DNA of 43,635 bases, from contig NZ_JAPSLK010000064.1 in the NCBI RefSeq assembly GCF_031180885.1, positions 1-43,635 on the forward strand, written 5' to 3'. Every line of letters begins with the position of its first letter. The first letter of the stretch is position 1. The notes beneath the pieces were generated by a model. That model saw only the letters and a program-made list of their open reading frames with translations, was not told the origin of the DNA and searched no databases. Positions 23,842-32,213 of this stretch are shown piece by piece. The translations under genes were made by a program, and so were the position numbers. The DNA is from Saccharothrix sp. GTDB taxonomy: Bacteria > Actinomycetota > Actinomycetes > Mycobacteriales > Pseudonocardiaceae.

Positions 23842-25335
23842 TCAGTGCTGGTGACCGGCGAGGACCTCGTGCGTCTCCCGGATCTTCCGGAACGCCTTCG
23901 GCTCCGCCACCACGGCCTGCGTGGCGAACGTCGCCGCACCCGGCGCGGCGGCCGGCTTGCCCTTGGTGAACAGCCAGGTCTGGAACAGCTCGTCCAACTG
24001 CTGCCCCGAGATCGACTCGGAGAGCGCGACGAACTCCTCGATCGACCCGTTGCCGTACTTCTTGGACTGCGTCCACCGCTTCAGGATCGTGAAGAACGCC
24101 TCGTCGCCCACCGCCACGCGCAGCGCGTGCACGGCCAGCGCACCGCGGTCGTAGACCGCGCCGTGGAACAGGTCCGCCGCGCCCGGGTCACCGGGCAGGA
24201 CCTGCCAGAACGGGCTGTCCGCCGGGTACAGGTCGTAGATGTACTCGGCGTTCTCCTGCGCCGTGCCCTCGCCGACGTGCTCGGACCACAGGAACTCGGC
24301 GTAGCTGGCGAAGCCCTCGTTCAGCCAGATGTCCCGCCACCGCTGCACCGACACCGAGTCGCCGAACCACTGGTGGGCGACCTCGTGGGCCACGACGTAG
24401 GTGTTCGCGCCGCGCCGGAAGAACGCCGGGTCGTAGGTGGACCGGGTCTGGTTCTCCAGGGCGAAGCCGATGCCGGGCGCGACCACTCCGCCCTGCGCCT
24501 CGAACGGGTAAGGCCCGAAGCTCTGCTCCAGGAACTCCGTGACCTCGGGCGTGCGCTCGACGCTGGCCTTGGCGGGCAGCTCGTTCTCGCCCAGGTTCAG
24601 CGAGTACGCGTTGACCACCGGCTGGCCGTTGGGCGCGGTCGACTGCCGCACCTCGAACTGGCCGATCGCCACGTAGGTCAGGTAGGTGGCCTGCGGCTTG
24701 AGGCTCCGCCAGCGCCACCGCGTCCAGCCGTTGATCTGCTTGGCGGTGCCGTTGAACAGGCCGTTGGAGATGACCTCGACGCCGTCCGGCACGGCCACGG
24801 ACACGTCGAAGGTCGCCTTGTCGGTCGGGTGGTTGTTGCTCGGGTACCACCACTGCGCGATGTCCGGCTCGTCGATGGCCAGCGCGCCGTCCGGGGTGCG
24901 CTTCCACGCCTTGTAGCCGTCGACCGCGTAGTTCGAGGGCACGTCGGAGTACGTGACGACGATGGTCACGTCGGAGCCCTTGCGGAGGCTCGTCTTCGGG
25001 TCGACCACCAGCTCGCCGCCGTCCTGGGTGAAGGAGGCGACGCGGTTGTTCACCCGGATCGAGCTGACCTTGAGCAGGAAGTCCAGGTTGAACCGGCTCA
25101 GGTCCTGGGTTGTCTTGGCGACGATCGTGGTCGTGCCGGACAGGTTGTCGGTGGCCGGCTGGTAGTTCAGCCGGATGTCGTAGTGGGAGACGTCGTACCC
25201 GCCGTTGCCGGCATTCGGGTAATACGGGTCGCCGATGCCCGGTGCGCCGGGTTCCGCGGCGGTCGCGGTGCCGGCGAGCAGCAGCAGTGAAGCCGCGGTG
25301 GCGGTGCCTAGCGTGAGCTTCGCTCTGAGGGACAT
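23842..25335 (-). CDS. Secreted M1-family metallopeptidase (aminopeptidase N-like)
   Basis: 497 residues. A Sec signal peptide covers about residues 1-27 (AGTATA-A cleavage region). The zinc site is complete: H317-E318-x2-H321 in HEVAHQWFGD and E340 in WLNEGFASY, with 18 residues between. The exopeptidase motif G-x-M-E-N appears as GFALENQT (residues 290-297), a Leu-for-Met variant. The protein ends soon after the helical domain, so it is a short M1 enzyme without the large C-terminal ARM domain. Probably releases N-terminal residues from extracellular peptides. Own leaderless -10 box in the 56-bp gap after menD. Confidence 0.92.
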   Translation of the reverse strand: MSLRAKLTLGTATAASLLLLAGTATAAEPGAPGIGDPYYPNAGNGGYDVSHYDIRLNYQPATDNLSGTTTIVAKTTQDLSRFNLDFLLKVSSIRVNNRVASFTQDGGELVVDPKTSLRKGSDVTIVVTYSDVPSNYAVDGYKAWKRTPDGALAIDEPDIAQWWYPSNNHPTDKATFDVSVAVPDGVEVISNGLFNGTAKQINGWTRWRWRSLKPQATYLTYVAIGQFEVRQSTAPNGQPVVNAYSLNLGENELPAKASVERTPEVTEFLEQSFGPYPFEAQGGVVAPGIGFALENQTRSTYDPAFFRRGANTYVVAHEVAHQWFGDSVSVQRWRDIWLNEGFASYAEFLWSEHVGEGTAQENAEYIYDLYPADSPFWQVLPGDPGAADLFHGAVYDRGALAVHALRVAVGDEAFFTILKRWTQSKKYGNGSIEEFVALSESISGQQLDELFQTWLFTKGKPAAAPGAATFATQAVVAEPKAFRKIRETHEVLAGHQH

Positions 25336-25341
25336 GCGGGG

Positions 25342-25347
25342 AAGCTA
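25342..25347 (-). promoter_or_regulatory. -10 box of a leaderless promoter for the M1 peptidase
   Basis: TAGCTT on the minus strand ends six nt before the ATG at 25335. No ribosome-binding site in the gap. Confidence 0.55.
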
Positions 25348-25391
25348 GCTTTCACGCAAGGCGTGCTGTACCCCCGTCCGTAGGTTCCTGG

Positions 25392-27020
25392 CTATTGGAA
25401 AGCAGTTGACACCGCGGCCTTGAGACGGCTGTGCAGATCGCGCAATTCGGCGCGTTTCGCCCGGATTTCCACCACGCGCATTCCGTTGGGCGCGGTCAGG
25501 GCTCGTCTCAACTGGTCGGCCGTCTCGACCAGCGTGTGCGGAACGCCGTGGGCCGCGCAAAGGTGCGCGAAGTCGGTGCCGTGCGGGGTGCCGAAGACGC
25601 GCTCGAACGTGGCCGCGTGCTCGGGCGCGCCCTGTTCGAGGAGGGTGAAGATGCCGCCGCCGTCGTCGTTGAGGACGACCACGGTCAGGTCGGGGCGGGG
25701 TTCGCCGGGGCCGAGCAGCAGGCCGTTGGTGTCGTGCAGGAACGTCAGGTCGCCGATCAGGGCGAACGCGGGGCCGGCGGTGAGGGCGAGGCCGGCGGCG
25801 GTGGACACGCTGCCGTCGATGCCCGCGACGCCGCGGTTGGCGTGCACGCGGACGTCCGGGCGGGGCGTGGCGACCAGGTCGACGTCGCGGACCGGGTTGG
25901 AGGAGCCCAGGAACAGGTGCGCGTGCGCCGGGAGGGCGTCGAGGAGGTCGCGGGCCACGTGCAGGCCGGTGGGCCACGGTTCGCGGTGGAGCAGGTCGTC
26001 CACGGCCGCGGCGGCGGCCTTGTCCGCGTGCCGCCAGGCGGCCGACCACTCGGGGTCCACCTCGTGCTCGCCGAGGACCAGGTCGGTGGAGGTGTGGGTG
26101 GCGGCGAACTGGGGGTCCGGCCAGTCCGGGGCGTCGGACAGGACGTGCACGGTGGGGGTGGTGGCGAGCAGGCGCATCACGCCCCGGGATAGGGTGGGGC
26201 GGCCGACGACGACCAGGGCGTCCGGGGTCAGCTCGGCGGGCAGGTCGCCCGCGTTGAGGATCAGGGAGCCGTGGCGCAGGGCGTTCGCGGCGGTCGCGGT
26301 GGGTTCGGCGACGACCGGCCAGCCGGCGCGTTCGGCCAGGTCGTCGACGTCCTTGTCGGTGTCGCCGACGACCACGAGGGTGCGCGGGCCGAGGTGGTCG
26401 GCGGCGTGCACGGAGGTCGTGCTGCGCGGGTCGACGCGGGTCCAGGGCATGTCGAAGGGGCGGCCGTCGATCGGCTCGACCCAGTCGTCGCCGTCCGGGA
26501 CCAGGGGTTCCCGGAAGGGGACGTTGACGTGCACCGGGCCGGTGTCGCGGGCGGTGGCGACGGCGCGGCAGACCAGGGAGCGCCACAGGCCGTTCTGGCC
26601 GGTGCGGCGTTCGGCGATGGGGAACTGGAGGGTGTCGACGCCGAGGACGCCGTGCTGGTCGACGGTCTGGCTGGCGCCGGTGCGGTACAGCTCGACCGGG
26701 CGGTCGGCGGTGAGGGCGATGACCGGGGTCTTGGTGTGGCGGGCTTCCAGGACCGCCGGGTGGAGGTTGGCGACGGCGGTGCCGGAGGTGCAGGTCACGG
26801 CGGTGACCTGGCCGCTGCCCTTGGCCAGCCCCAGGGCCAGGAAGCCCGCGCTGCGCTCGTCGATGCGGACGTGCAGGGTGATCCGTCCGTGCGCGGCGGC
26901 CTCCGCGAGGGCGATGGAGAGCGGCGCGTTGCGGGAGCCGGGGCTCAGCACGACGTGCCGGACGTCGTTGCGGATCAGCTCGTCGACGAGCACCCGGGCC
27001 TGCGCGGTGGACGGATTCAC
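25392..27020 (-). CDS. menD: SEPHCHC synthase (2-succinyl-5-enolpyruvyl-6-hydroxy-3-cyclohexene-1-carboxylate synthase)
   Basis: 542 residues. Thiamine-diphosphate enzyme that condenses isochorismate with 2-oxoglutarate. N-terminal: VVLSPGSRNAPLSIAL, the Glu-containing HVRIDERSAGFLALGLAK and TCTSGTAVANLHPAVLEA. The C-terminal ThDP motif reads GDLTFLHDTNGLL...VVVLNDDGGGIF (G-D-x26-N-D type). Length is usual for MenD. Starts at GTG 27020 without a clear ribosome-binding site; GACAAT six nt upstream may be its -10. A perfect LexA box lies 48 nt upstream. Divergent from menB. Confidence 0.96.
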   Translation of the reverse strand: MNPSTAQARVLVDELIRNDVRHVVLSPGSRNAPLSIALAEAAAHGRITLHVRIDERSAGFLALGLAKGSGQVTAVTCTSGTAVANLHPAVLEARHTKTPVIALTADRPVELYRTGASQTVDQHGVLGVDTLQFPIAERRTGQNGLWRSLVCRAVATARDTGPVHVNVPFREPLVPDGDDWVEPIDGRPFDMPWTRVDPRSTTSVHAADHLGPRTLVVVGDTDKDVDDLAERAGWPVVAEPTATAANALRHGSLILNAGDLPAELTPDALVVVGRPTLSRGVMRLLATTPTVHVLSDAPDWPDPQFAATHTSTDLVLGEHEVDPEWSAAWRHADKAAAAAVDDLLHREPWPTGLHVARDLLDALPAHAHLFLGSSNPVRDVDLVATPRPDVRVHANRGVAGIDGSVSTAAGLALTAGPAFALIGDLTFLHDTNGLLLGPGEPRPDLTVVVLNDDGGGIFTLLEQGAPEHAATFERVFGTPHGTDFAHLCAAHGVPHTLVETADQLRRALTAPNGMRVVEIRAKRAELRDLHSRLKAAVSTAFQ

Positions 27021-27067
27021 CTGGACATTGTCGCTCAGCGCTCGATCGGGCGATTCACCTTGCTGAG

Positions 27068-27083
27068 TCGAACGGGTGTTCGA
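27068..27083. promoter_or_regulatory. Perfect LexA/SOS box between menD and menB
   Basis: TCGAACGGGTGTTCGA: TCGAAC-N4-GTTCGA, identical to the actinobacterial (mycobacterial) SOS-box consensus. It lies 48 nt upstream of the menD start and 99 nt upstream of the menB start, and continues into an overlapping palindrome GTTCGAAC (27078-27085). No DNA-repair gene is nearby. Confidence 0.75.
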
Positions 27084-27169
27084 ACAATTGGATCATGACC
27101 CCTGCACAGCACCGACACGCCGTCCCGGCCCTTCGGCAGCCTGGCCCGCTCTCAGCTCCGGCGCGGGCA

Positions 27170-27175
27170 TATTGT
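27170..27175 (+). promoter_or_regulatory. -10 box of a leaderless menB promoter
   Basis: TATTGT ends seven nt before the menB GTG. No ribosome-binding site and no clear -35. Confidence 0.65.
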
Positions 27176-27182
27176 CCCCTGC

Positions 27183-28094
27183 GTGGCAGACCAGGACGTT
27201 TCCGAGCTGTTCGACCCGACCCGCTGGAAGCCGGTCGAAGGCTTCGACTTCACCGACATCACCTACCACCGCGCGGTGGACCAGGGGACGGTGCGCATCG
27301 CGTTCCACCGGCCCGAGGTGCGCAACGCGTTCCGCCCCCACACGGTCGACGAGCTGTACCGCGCGCTGGACCACGCCCGGATGAGCGCGGACGTGGGCTG
27401 CGTCCTGCTCACCGGCAACGGCCCCTCGCCGCGCGACGGGGGGTGGGCCTTCTGCTCGGGCGGTGACCAGCGCATCCGCGGGCGCAGCGGGTACCAGTAC
27501 GCGTCGGGTGAGACGGCCGACACCGTCGACCCCGCACGTGCCGGGCGGCTGCACATCCTGGAGTGCCAGCGGCTGATCCGGTTCATGCCGAAGGTCGTGA
27601 TCGCGGTCGTGCCGGGCTGGGCGGCAGGGGGCGGGCACAGCCTGCACGTGGTGTGCGACCTGACGCTGGCCAGCGAGGAGCACGCGCGCTTCAAGCAGAC
27701 CGACGCCGACGTCGGCAGCTTCGACGGCGGTTACGGCTCGGCGTACCTGGCGCGCCAGGTGGGCCAGAAGTTCGCGCGCGAGATCTTCTTCCTCGGCCGG
27801 ACGTACTCGGCGGCGGAAATGCACGCGATGGGTGCCGTGAACGCCGTGGTGCCGCACGCGGAACTGGAGAACACCGCCCTGCAATGGGCGAAGGAGATCA
27901 ACGGCAAATCCCCGACCGCGCAGCGGATGCTGAAATACGCCTTCAACCTCATCGACGACGGCCTGGTGGGCCAACAGCTGTTCGCCGGCGAAACCACCCG
28001 CCTGGCCTACATGACCGACGAGGCGGTGGAGGGCCGAGACGCATTCCTGGAAAAGCGCGACCCGGACTGGTCCAACTACCCCTACTACTACTGA
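27183..28094 (+). CDS. menB: 1,4-dihydroxy-2-naphthoyl-CoA synthase
   Basis: 303 residues. Crotonase-fold enzyme that closes the naphthoquinol ring from o-succinylbenzoyl-CoA. Seen: RPEVRNAFRPHTVDELYRA, the oxyanion-hole region FCSGGDQRIRG and PGWAAGGGHSLHVVCDLTLAS, the catalytic loop DVGSFDGGYGSAYLAR with the Asp, and the C-terminal DPDWSNYPYYY typical of MenB. Starts at GTG 27183 with TATTGT seven nt ahead. menE follows after 12 nt, so the two form an operon. Confidence 0.97.
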   Translation: MADQDVSELFDPTRWKPVEGFDFTDITYHRAVDQGTVRIAFHRPEVRNAFRPHTVDELYRALDHARMSADVGCVLLTGNGPSPRDGGWAFCSGGDQRIRGRSGYQYASGETADTVDPARAGRLHILECQRLIRFMPKVVIAVVPGWAAGGGHSLHVVCDLTLASEEHARFKQTDADVGSFDGGYGSAYLARQVGQKFAREIFFLGRTYSAAEMHAMGAVNAVVPHAELENTALQWAKEINGKSPTAQRMLKYAFNLIDDGLVGQQLFAGETTRLAYMTDEAVEGRDAFLEKRDPDWSNYPYYY

Positions 28095-28106
28095 CCCACC
28101 CCCACC

Positions 28107-29309
28107 ATGACCACCCTCGCCACCCTCCGCGAAGCCCTGGCCCCCGCCCTCCCACCCGAAACCAGCGACCCGACAACCCCGCTCACTCGTCACCCGACCA
28201 GCCCACCGGACACCGCACGCACAGCCGGCTCAGCCACGGGTTCGGCGGACTTCGGGGCTGCGGGCTCGGCGGACGGCGGGACAGTGGTCGTGTCCGGGCT
28301 GCCTGGTGGGCGGGAGTTGGGAGTGCTTCGCGGGTGGGAGGCGCGAGCCGCTCTTGCCGTCGGCACATCCGGTTCTACTGGCGAGCCGAAAGTTGTCCTG
28401 CTCTCGGCCGCCGCCCTCGTGGCGTCGGCCGAACTGACCCACGCCCGGCTCGGCGGACCCGGTACCTGGTTGCTCGCCCTGCCCACCACGCACATCGCGG
28501 GTGTCCAGGTCCTGGTCCGCTCGATCGTCGCGGGCACCGAGCCCGAGGTCATGGACCTCGCCTCGGGCTTCCGGGCGTCCGGGTTCGCCGCCGCCGCGCG
28601 CACGGTCCTCCGCACCCCCGGGCCGCACTACACCGCGCTGGTCCCGACCCAGCTCGCCCGGCTGGTCGCCACCGAAGGCCCCGGGCTCGCCGCGGTCCGC
28701 GAGTTCGACGCCGTCCTCATCGGTGGCGCGGCCACGCCGCCCTCGCTGCTCGACCGGGCCCGGGAGGCGGGCGTCAACGTCGTCACCACCTACGGCATGA
28801 GCGAGACCGCCGGCGGCTGCGTCTACGACGGGCACCCGCTCGACGGTGTCCGGGTCCGGCTCGTCGGCGGCCGCATCGAGATCGCCGGGCCCACGCTCGC
28901 GCTCGGCTACCAGGGCGGCGAGCCGTTCGGCGAGTGGTTCCGGACCGGGGACCTCGGGCGGATCACGGCCGGCGGCACCCTGGAGATCGTCGGGCGGGCG
29001 GACGACGTGATCATCAGCGGTGGGGAGAACGTGTCGCCGCACGAGGTCGAACGGGTGCTCGCCGCCCAGCGCGGGGTGCGCGAGGTGTGCGTCGTGGGTG
29101 TGCCCGACGAGGAGTGGGGGCAGGTGGTGGTGGCCGCCGTCGTCCCGGATGACCCCGACACACCGCCCGACCCGGAGGCGCTGCGGCAGGCCGTGCACGA
29201 CGTCGTCGGGCGGTTCGCGATGCCGAAGCGGGTGGTCTTCCTCGGAGAACTGCCGACCAGGGGGCCTGGGAAGGTCGATCGCGCCGCGGTCGCTCGCTCG
29301 TTCGGGTGA
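28107..29309 (+). CDS. menE: o-Succinylbenzoate-CoA ligase
   Basis: 400 residues. Adenylate-forming enzyme that activates o-succinylbenzoate for MenB. Core motifs: AVGTSGSTGEPKVV (ATP loop), TTYGMSETAGG, WFRTGDLGR, GRADDVIISGGENVSPHEVE and the C-terminal Lys in RGPGKVDR. It is shorter than the ~450-490-residue enzymes: the N-terminal subdomain is reduced to a low-complexity stretch (residues ~20-60), as in other actinobacterial MenE proteins. Probably translated with menB from one mRNA; no ribosome-binding site of its own is evident. Confidence 0.93.
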   Translation: MTTLATLREALAPALPPETSDPTTPLTRHPTSPPDTARTAGSATGSADFGAAGSADGGTVVVSGLPGGRELGVLRGWEARAALAVGTSGSTGEPKVVLLSAAALVASAELTHARLGGPGTWLLALPTTHIAGVQVLVRSIVAGTEPEVMDLASGFRASGFAAAARTVLRTPGPHYTALVPTQLARLVATEGPGLAAVREFDAVLIGGAATPPSLLDRAREAGVNVVTTYGMSETAGGCVYDGHPLDGVRVRLVGGRIEIAGPTLALGYQGGEPFGEWFRTGDLGRITAGGTLEIVGRADDVIISGGENVSPHEVERVLAAQRGVREVCVVGVPDEEWGQVVVAAVVPDDPDTPPDPEALRQAVHDVVGRFAMPKRVVFLGELPTRGPGKVDRAAVARSFG

Positions 29310-29332
29310 GTTTTTCCCACGGCCATCTTCTT

Positions 29333-29349
29333 GTTGGTTGACAACTAAC
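29333..29349. promoter_or_regulatory. 17-bp palindrome containing a consensus -35 box
   Basis: GTTGGTTGACAACTAAC, symmetric except for the fourth base pair from each end (and the central base). The perfect -35 TTGACA (29338-29343) lies inside it; a poor -10 TTGGCT follows 18 bp later. This looks like an operator overlapping a promoter for the secreted SH3 protein that starts about 90 nt downstream. Shape fits a TetR/MarR-type dimer site; the regulator is unknown. Confidence 0.55.
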
Positions 29350-29440
29350 ACCAGCACGCGCTTGGCTCGAGCGAAGAACCGTGACGGGTGGCCCCTGTAG
29401 CGGTCCCTCCGCTCCACCTGTCCGGGCGAGGAGTGCTGCG

Positions 29441-30757
29441 ATGACGAGGCGCTACCTGTTACCACTCGCCGTGACCGCCGTGCTGGCCGCCGGCCTGGCC
29501 GCACCCGCCAACGCCGCCGCCGACCTGGCCGCACCCGCCGACGATGCCGCCGCCGCACCCGCCAACGCCGGCGCACCGGCCGCCGCCGGCGCGCCCGCCG
29601 TGAACGCACCCACGACCGCGAGCGCACCCACCGCCGGCACGTCCTGGCGCGCCGACCTGTCCATTGTGGACGAGGACGACAGCGGCGTCACCTCGGACGG
29701 CGGCACCGTCCGGCTCGACCGCGCCGCGCCGACCCCGGCCAGCGCGCGAGCCGCCGTGCGCACCGGCTTCCTCCAGCTCGCACCGCACCACTTGGACACG
29801 CCCGCCAACACCGTCTCCGCCGCCGTCAAGAGCACCGTCCCCGCCGGCGCCGAGGTCGCGGTGGACGTCCGCGGCGCGCTCGGCGACGACCAGTGGACCG
29901 AGTGGGTCGAGGCCCGACCGGACGCCCCCGCCGTCCTGCCGACCGCCACCCGCACCGTCCAGGTCCGCCTCGCCCTGACCGCCGAGAGCCCGACCGCCGA
30001 GAAGCAGGGCCCCGAGGTCCGGGAACTGACCCTCACCGCGACCACGACCGACTCCTTCAACACCGAGGCGGCCGGCCTGTCCTACCGGATCTTCGCCACC
30101 CGCGAAGGCCTGGTCGGCGGCACCACCGCGAACGGCCACGTCATCAAGGCCCGCGACCACTTCGTCGCCCTGCCCTCCCGCCGCGGCCTGTCCGCCAACA
30201 ACTCGGGCACCTACAGCGTCCGCGTCTGCGCGTCCAACGGCCGCTGCGAGTGGGCCCCGGTGTGGGACGTCGGCCCGTGGAACACCAAGGACGACTACTG
30301 GAACCCGGCCAGCGTCCGCGAGATGTGGAAGGACCTGCCGCAGGGCAAGCCCGAAGCCCAGGCCGCCTACCAGGACGGCTACAACGGCGGCAAGGACCAG
30401 TTCGGCCGCACCGTCGCCAACCCGGCGGGCATCGACCTGGCCGACGGCACCTTCTGGGACGGCCTCAAGCTCACCGACAACGCCTGGGTCACCGTCACCT
30501 ACCAGTGGACCGGCTCCGGCCCCGCCGGCTACGTGCGCACGGCCGGCGACCCGCTGAACGTCCGCAGCGGCGCGACGTCCACCGCGACCCAGGTCGGCCT
30601 GGCCGCGAACTACGCGATGGTGCGCGTCGAGTGCCAGGTGACCGGCCAGTCCGTCACCGGCTCGCAGGGCACGTCGAACATCTGGTACCGGGTCGCGGCG
30701 GGCAAGTACGTCGCCAAGGCGTACGTCTCGGGTGTGTCCGGCGCCACGACCTGCTGA
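29441..30757 (+). CDS. Secreted protein with C-terminal SH3-type (SH3b) domain
   Basis: 438 residues. Signal peptide MTRRYLLPLAVTAVLAAG...ANA, then an Ala/Pro-rich linker to about residue 65. A beta-rich segment (SWRADLSIVDEDDSGV...FLQLAPHHLDTPANTVSAAV) and a central domain with YSVRVCASNGRCEWAPVWDVGPWNTKDDYW follow, a layout I know from actinobacterial secreted hydrolase-like proteins. The C-terminus (VRTAGDPLNVRSGATSTATQVG...WYRVAAGKYVAKAYVSG) is a bacterial SH3 domain that binds cell wall. Enzymatic activity not evident. GAGGAG precedes the ATG by eight nt. It separates menE from menA. Confidence 0.85.
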   Translation: MTRRYLLPLAVTAVLAAGLAAPANAAADLAAPADDAAAAPANAGAPAAAGAPAVNAPTTASAPTAGTSWRADLSIVDEDDSGVTSDGGTVRLDRAAPTPASARAAVRTGFLQLAPHHLDTPANTVSAAVKSTVPAGAEVAVDVRGALGDDQWTEWVEARPDAPAVLPTATRTVQVRLALTAESPTAEKQGPEVRELTLTATTTDSFNTEAAGLSYRIFATREGLVGGTTANGHVIKARDHFVALPSRRGLSANNSGTYSVRVCASNGRCEWAPVWDVGPWNTKDDYWNPASVREMWKDLPQGKPEAQAAYQDGYNGGKDQFGRTVANPAGIDLADGTFWDGLKLTDNAWVTVTYQWTGSGPAGYVRTAGDPLNVRSGATSTATQVGLAANYAMVRVECQVTGQSVTGSQGTSNIWYRVAAGKYVAKAYVSGVSGATTC

Positions 30758-30771
30758 CCCGGCAACGGGTC
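30756..30771 (+). other. Small GNRA-loop hairpin between the SH3 gene and menA
   Basis: GACCCG and CGGGTC pair around a GCAA tetraloop, starting inside the SH3-gene stop codon. No T-tract follows, so it is a weak terminator at best; it may protect a 3' end or modulate read-through into menA. Confidence 0.35.
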
Positions 30772-30800
30772 CCCGGGGTCCATCACGGAGGATGGGCGGC

Positions 30801-31673
30801 ATGGCCACAGTCGCCCAGTGGATCTCGGGGACCCGTCCCCGCACCCTGCCGAACTCCATCGCGCCCGTCCTGGTGGGCGCGGGCGCAGCGCACCACATCG
30901 ACGGGTTCGACCCGGCGTACTCGGTGCTCGCCCTGGTCGTCGCCGTCGCCCTCCAGATCGGCGTGAACTACGCGAACGACTACTCCGACGGCATCCGCGG
31001 CACCGACGCCAACCGGGTCGGCCCGTTCCGCCTGGTCGGGTCGGGCGCGGCCAACCCGAAGGCGGTGCGGACGGCGGCGTTCGCGGCGCTGGGCGTCGCG
31101 GCCGTCGCGGGTCTGGTGCTGGTCGTGCTCAGCGGCCGGTGGTGGATGGTCGCGTTCGGCGCGGTGTGCATCGCGGCGGCGTGGTTCTACACCGGCGGGC
31201 GCAAGCCGTACGGGTACTCCGGGCTCGGCGAGCTGGCCGTGTTCCTGTTCTTCGGCCCGGCGGCGGTGCTGGGCACGCTGTACGTGCAGACCGGGGAGAT
31301 CACCGGCATCGGCATCGGCGGCGCGATCGCGATGGGCTGCTTCTCCACCGGCGTGATGATCGCGAACAGCCTGCGCGACATCCCGACCGACCTCCAGGCG
31401 GGCAAGCGGACCCTGTCGACCACGTTGGGGGACAAGGACTCCCGCCGCCTCTACCTGGCCCTGGTGACCGTCCCGTTCCTGCTCACCCTGGCGATCGGCC
31501 TGCGCGTCCCGCTGTCGCTGCTGAGCCTGCTCGCCCTGCCGCTGGTCTTCCTCGGCGCGCGCCGGGTCGTCAAGGGCGCCAAGGGGCGCGACCTGATCCC
31601 GGTCCTGCAGAGCACCGGCCTGGCGATGCTCGTGTGGGGCGTGATCACCTCGGTGAGCCTGGCACTGGACTGA
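30801..31673 (+). CDS. menA: 1,4-dihydroxy-2-naphthoate polyprenyltransferase
   Basis: 290 residues, with eight or nine predicted membrane helices. Attaches the polyprenyl tail to dihydroxynaphthoate in the membrane. Both Asp-rich motifs for Mg-diphosphate binding are visible: NYANDYSDGIRGTD (about 74-87) and ANSLRDIPTDLQAGKRTL in the second half. The N-terminal QWISGTRPRTLPNSIAPVLVG is typical. ATG 30801 was chosen because GGAGG sits nine nt upstream; two in-frame ATGs further upstream are too close to or before it. Confidence 0.96.
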   Translation: MATVAQWISGTRPRTLPNSIAPVLVGAGAAHHIDGFDPAYSVLALVVAVALQIGVNYANDYSDGIRGTDANRVGPFRLVGSGAANPKAVRTAAFAALGVAAVAGLVLVVLSGRWWMVAFGAVCIAAAWFYTGGRKPYGYSGLGELAVFLFFGPAAVLGTLYVQTGEITGIGIGGAIAMGCFSTGVMIANSLRDIPTDLQAGKRTLSTTLGDKDSRRLYLALVTVPFLLTLAIGLRVPLSLLSLLALPLVFLGARRVVKGAKGRDLIPVLQSTGLAMLVWGVITSVSLALD

Positions 31674-31686
31674 CCCACCGGCCGGA

Positions 31687-31715
31687 CCGACGCACCAGCC
31701 GGGCTTGCCCGTCGG
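31687..31715. terminator. Possible hairpin between convergent menA and hypothetical gene
   Basis: CCGACG (31687-31692) pairs with CGTCGG (31710-31715) around a small inner GGGC/GCCC stem. No T-tract. Weak. Confidence 0.3.
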
Positions 31716-31733
31716 CCGGACGGCACTCGTGGC

Positions 31734-32129
31734 CTACCAGGCGTCCTCGGTGAAGCCGCCGGGGAGTTCGTCGTCGTCGCGCGGTCGGGGCTTGGGTGGC
31801 TCCACCCGGATCTCCTCGCCCCGGCACAGCGCGGCCAAGCGCTCGCGGTCGGCTTCCAGGGCCGCGCGGACGCCGCGGTCGTGGGCGGCCTCGCCCATCA
31901 GGACCTGGCGCCAGCTCAGGTGGCCGCCTGCGATGCGGCGTTGCAGCGCCTGCAGTTCCGGTGACGCCTCGTTCGACTTCGCGAACGCCATCACGCGCCG
32001 CACGTCGTCCGCCGAGGGTTCGCGGGCCGGGTAGCGCAGCTTGGCCGCCTCCCGCATCGCCTGTTCGGCGGCGGCCACGGACCGGCCCAGCACCTCCTCG
32101 GCCGTCATCACCTCAGCGGTCCGCCACAT
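31734..32129 (-). CDS. Hypothetical protein, charged and helical
   Basis: 131 residues from ATG 32129 (MWRTAEVMTAEEVLGRS); ATG 32108 and an upstream GTG (32177) are other possible starts. I do not recognise a family. It looks cytosolic and mostly helical (AAAEQAMREAAKLRYPAREPSADDVRRVMAFAKS), with a conserved-looking centre (LQALQRRIAGGHLSWRQVLMGEAAHDRGVRAALEADRERLAALC) and a disordered acidic/proline tail. Located downstream of the Cds1-like gene on the same strand, with an 84-bp gap. Confidence 0.6.
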   Translation of the reverse strand: MWRTAEVMTAEEVLGRSVAAAEQAMREAAKLRYPAREPSADDVRRVMAFAKSNEASPELQALQRRIAGGHLSWRQVLMGEAAHDRGVRAALEADRERLAALCRGEEIRVEPPKPRPRDDDELPGGFTEDAW

Positions 32130-32213
32130 GCTCACGGTGAACCCCTTCCCGACGAACCGATCGACGCTGCGACGCACGGCACCCGCCCCGCGTTCCCTCG
32201 ACGAGCCACATTT

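Noticed and set aside
27095..27466. Small plus-strand frame right after the LexA box
   Set aside because: It runs through the menB start in another phase and has no coding character; an SOS-induced micropeptide is unsupported.
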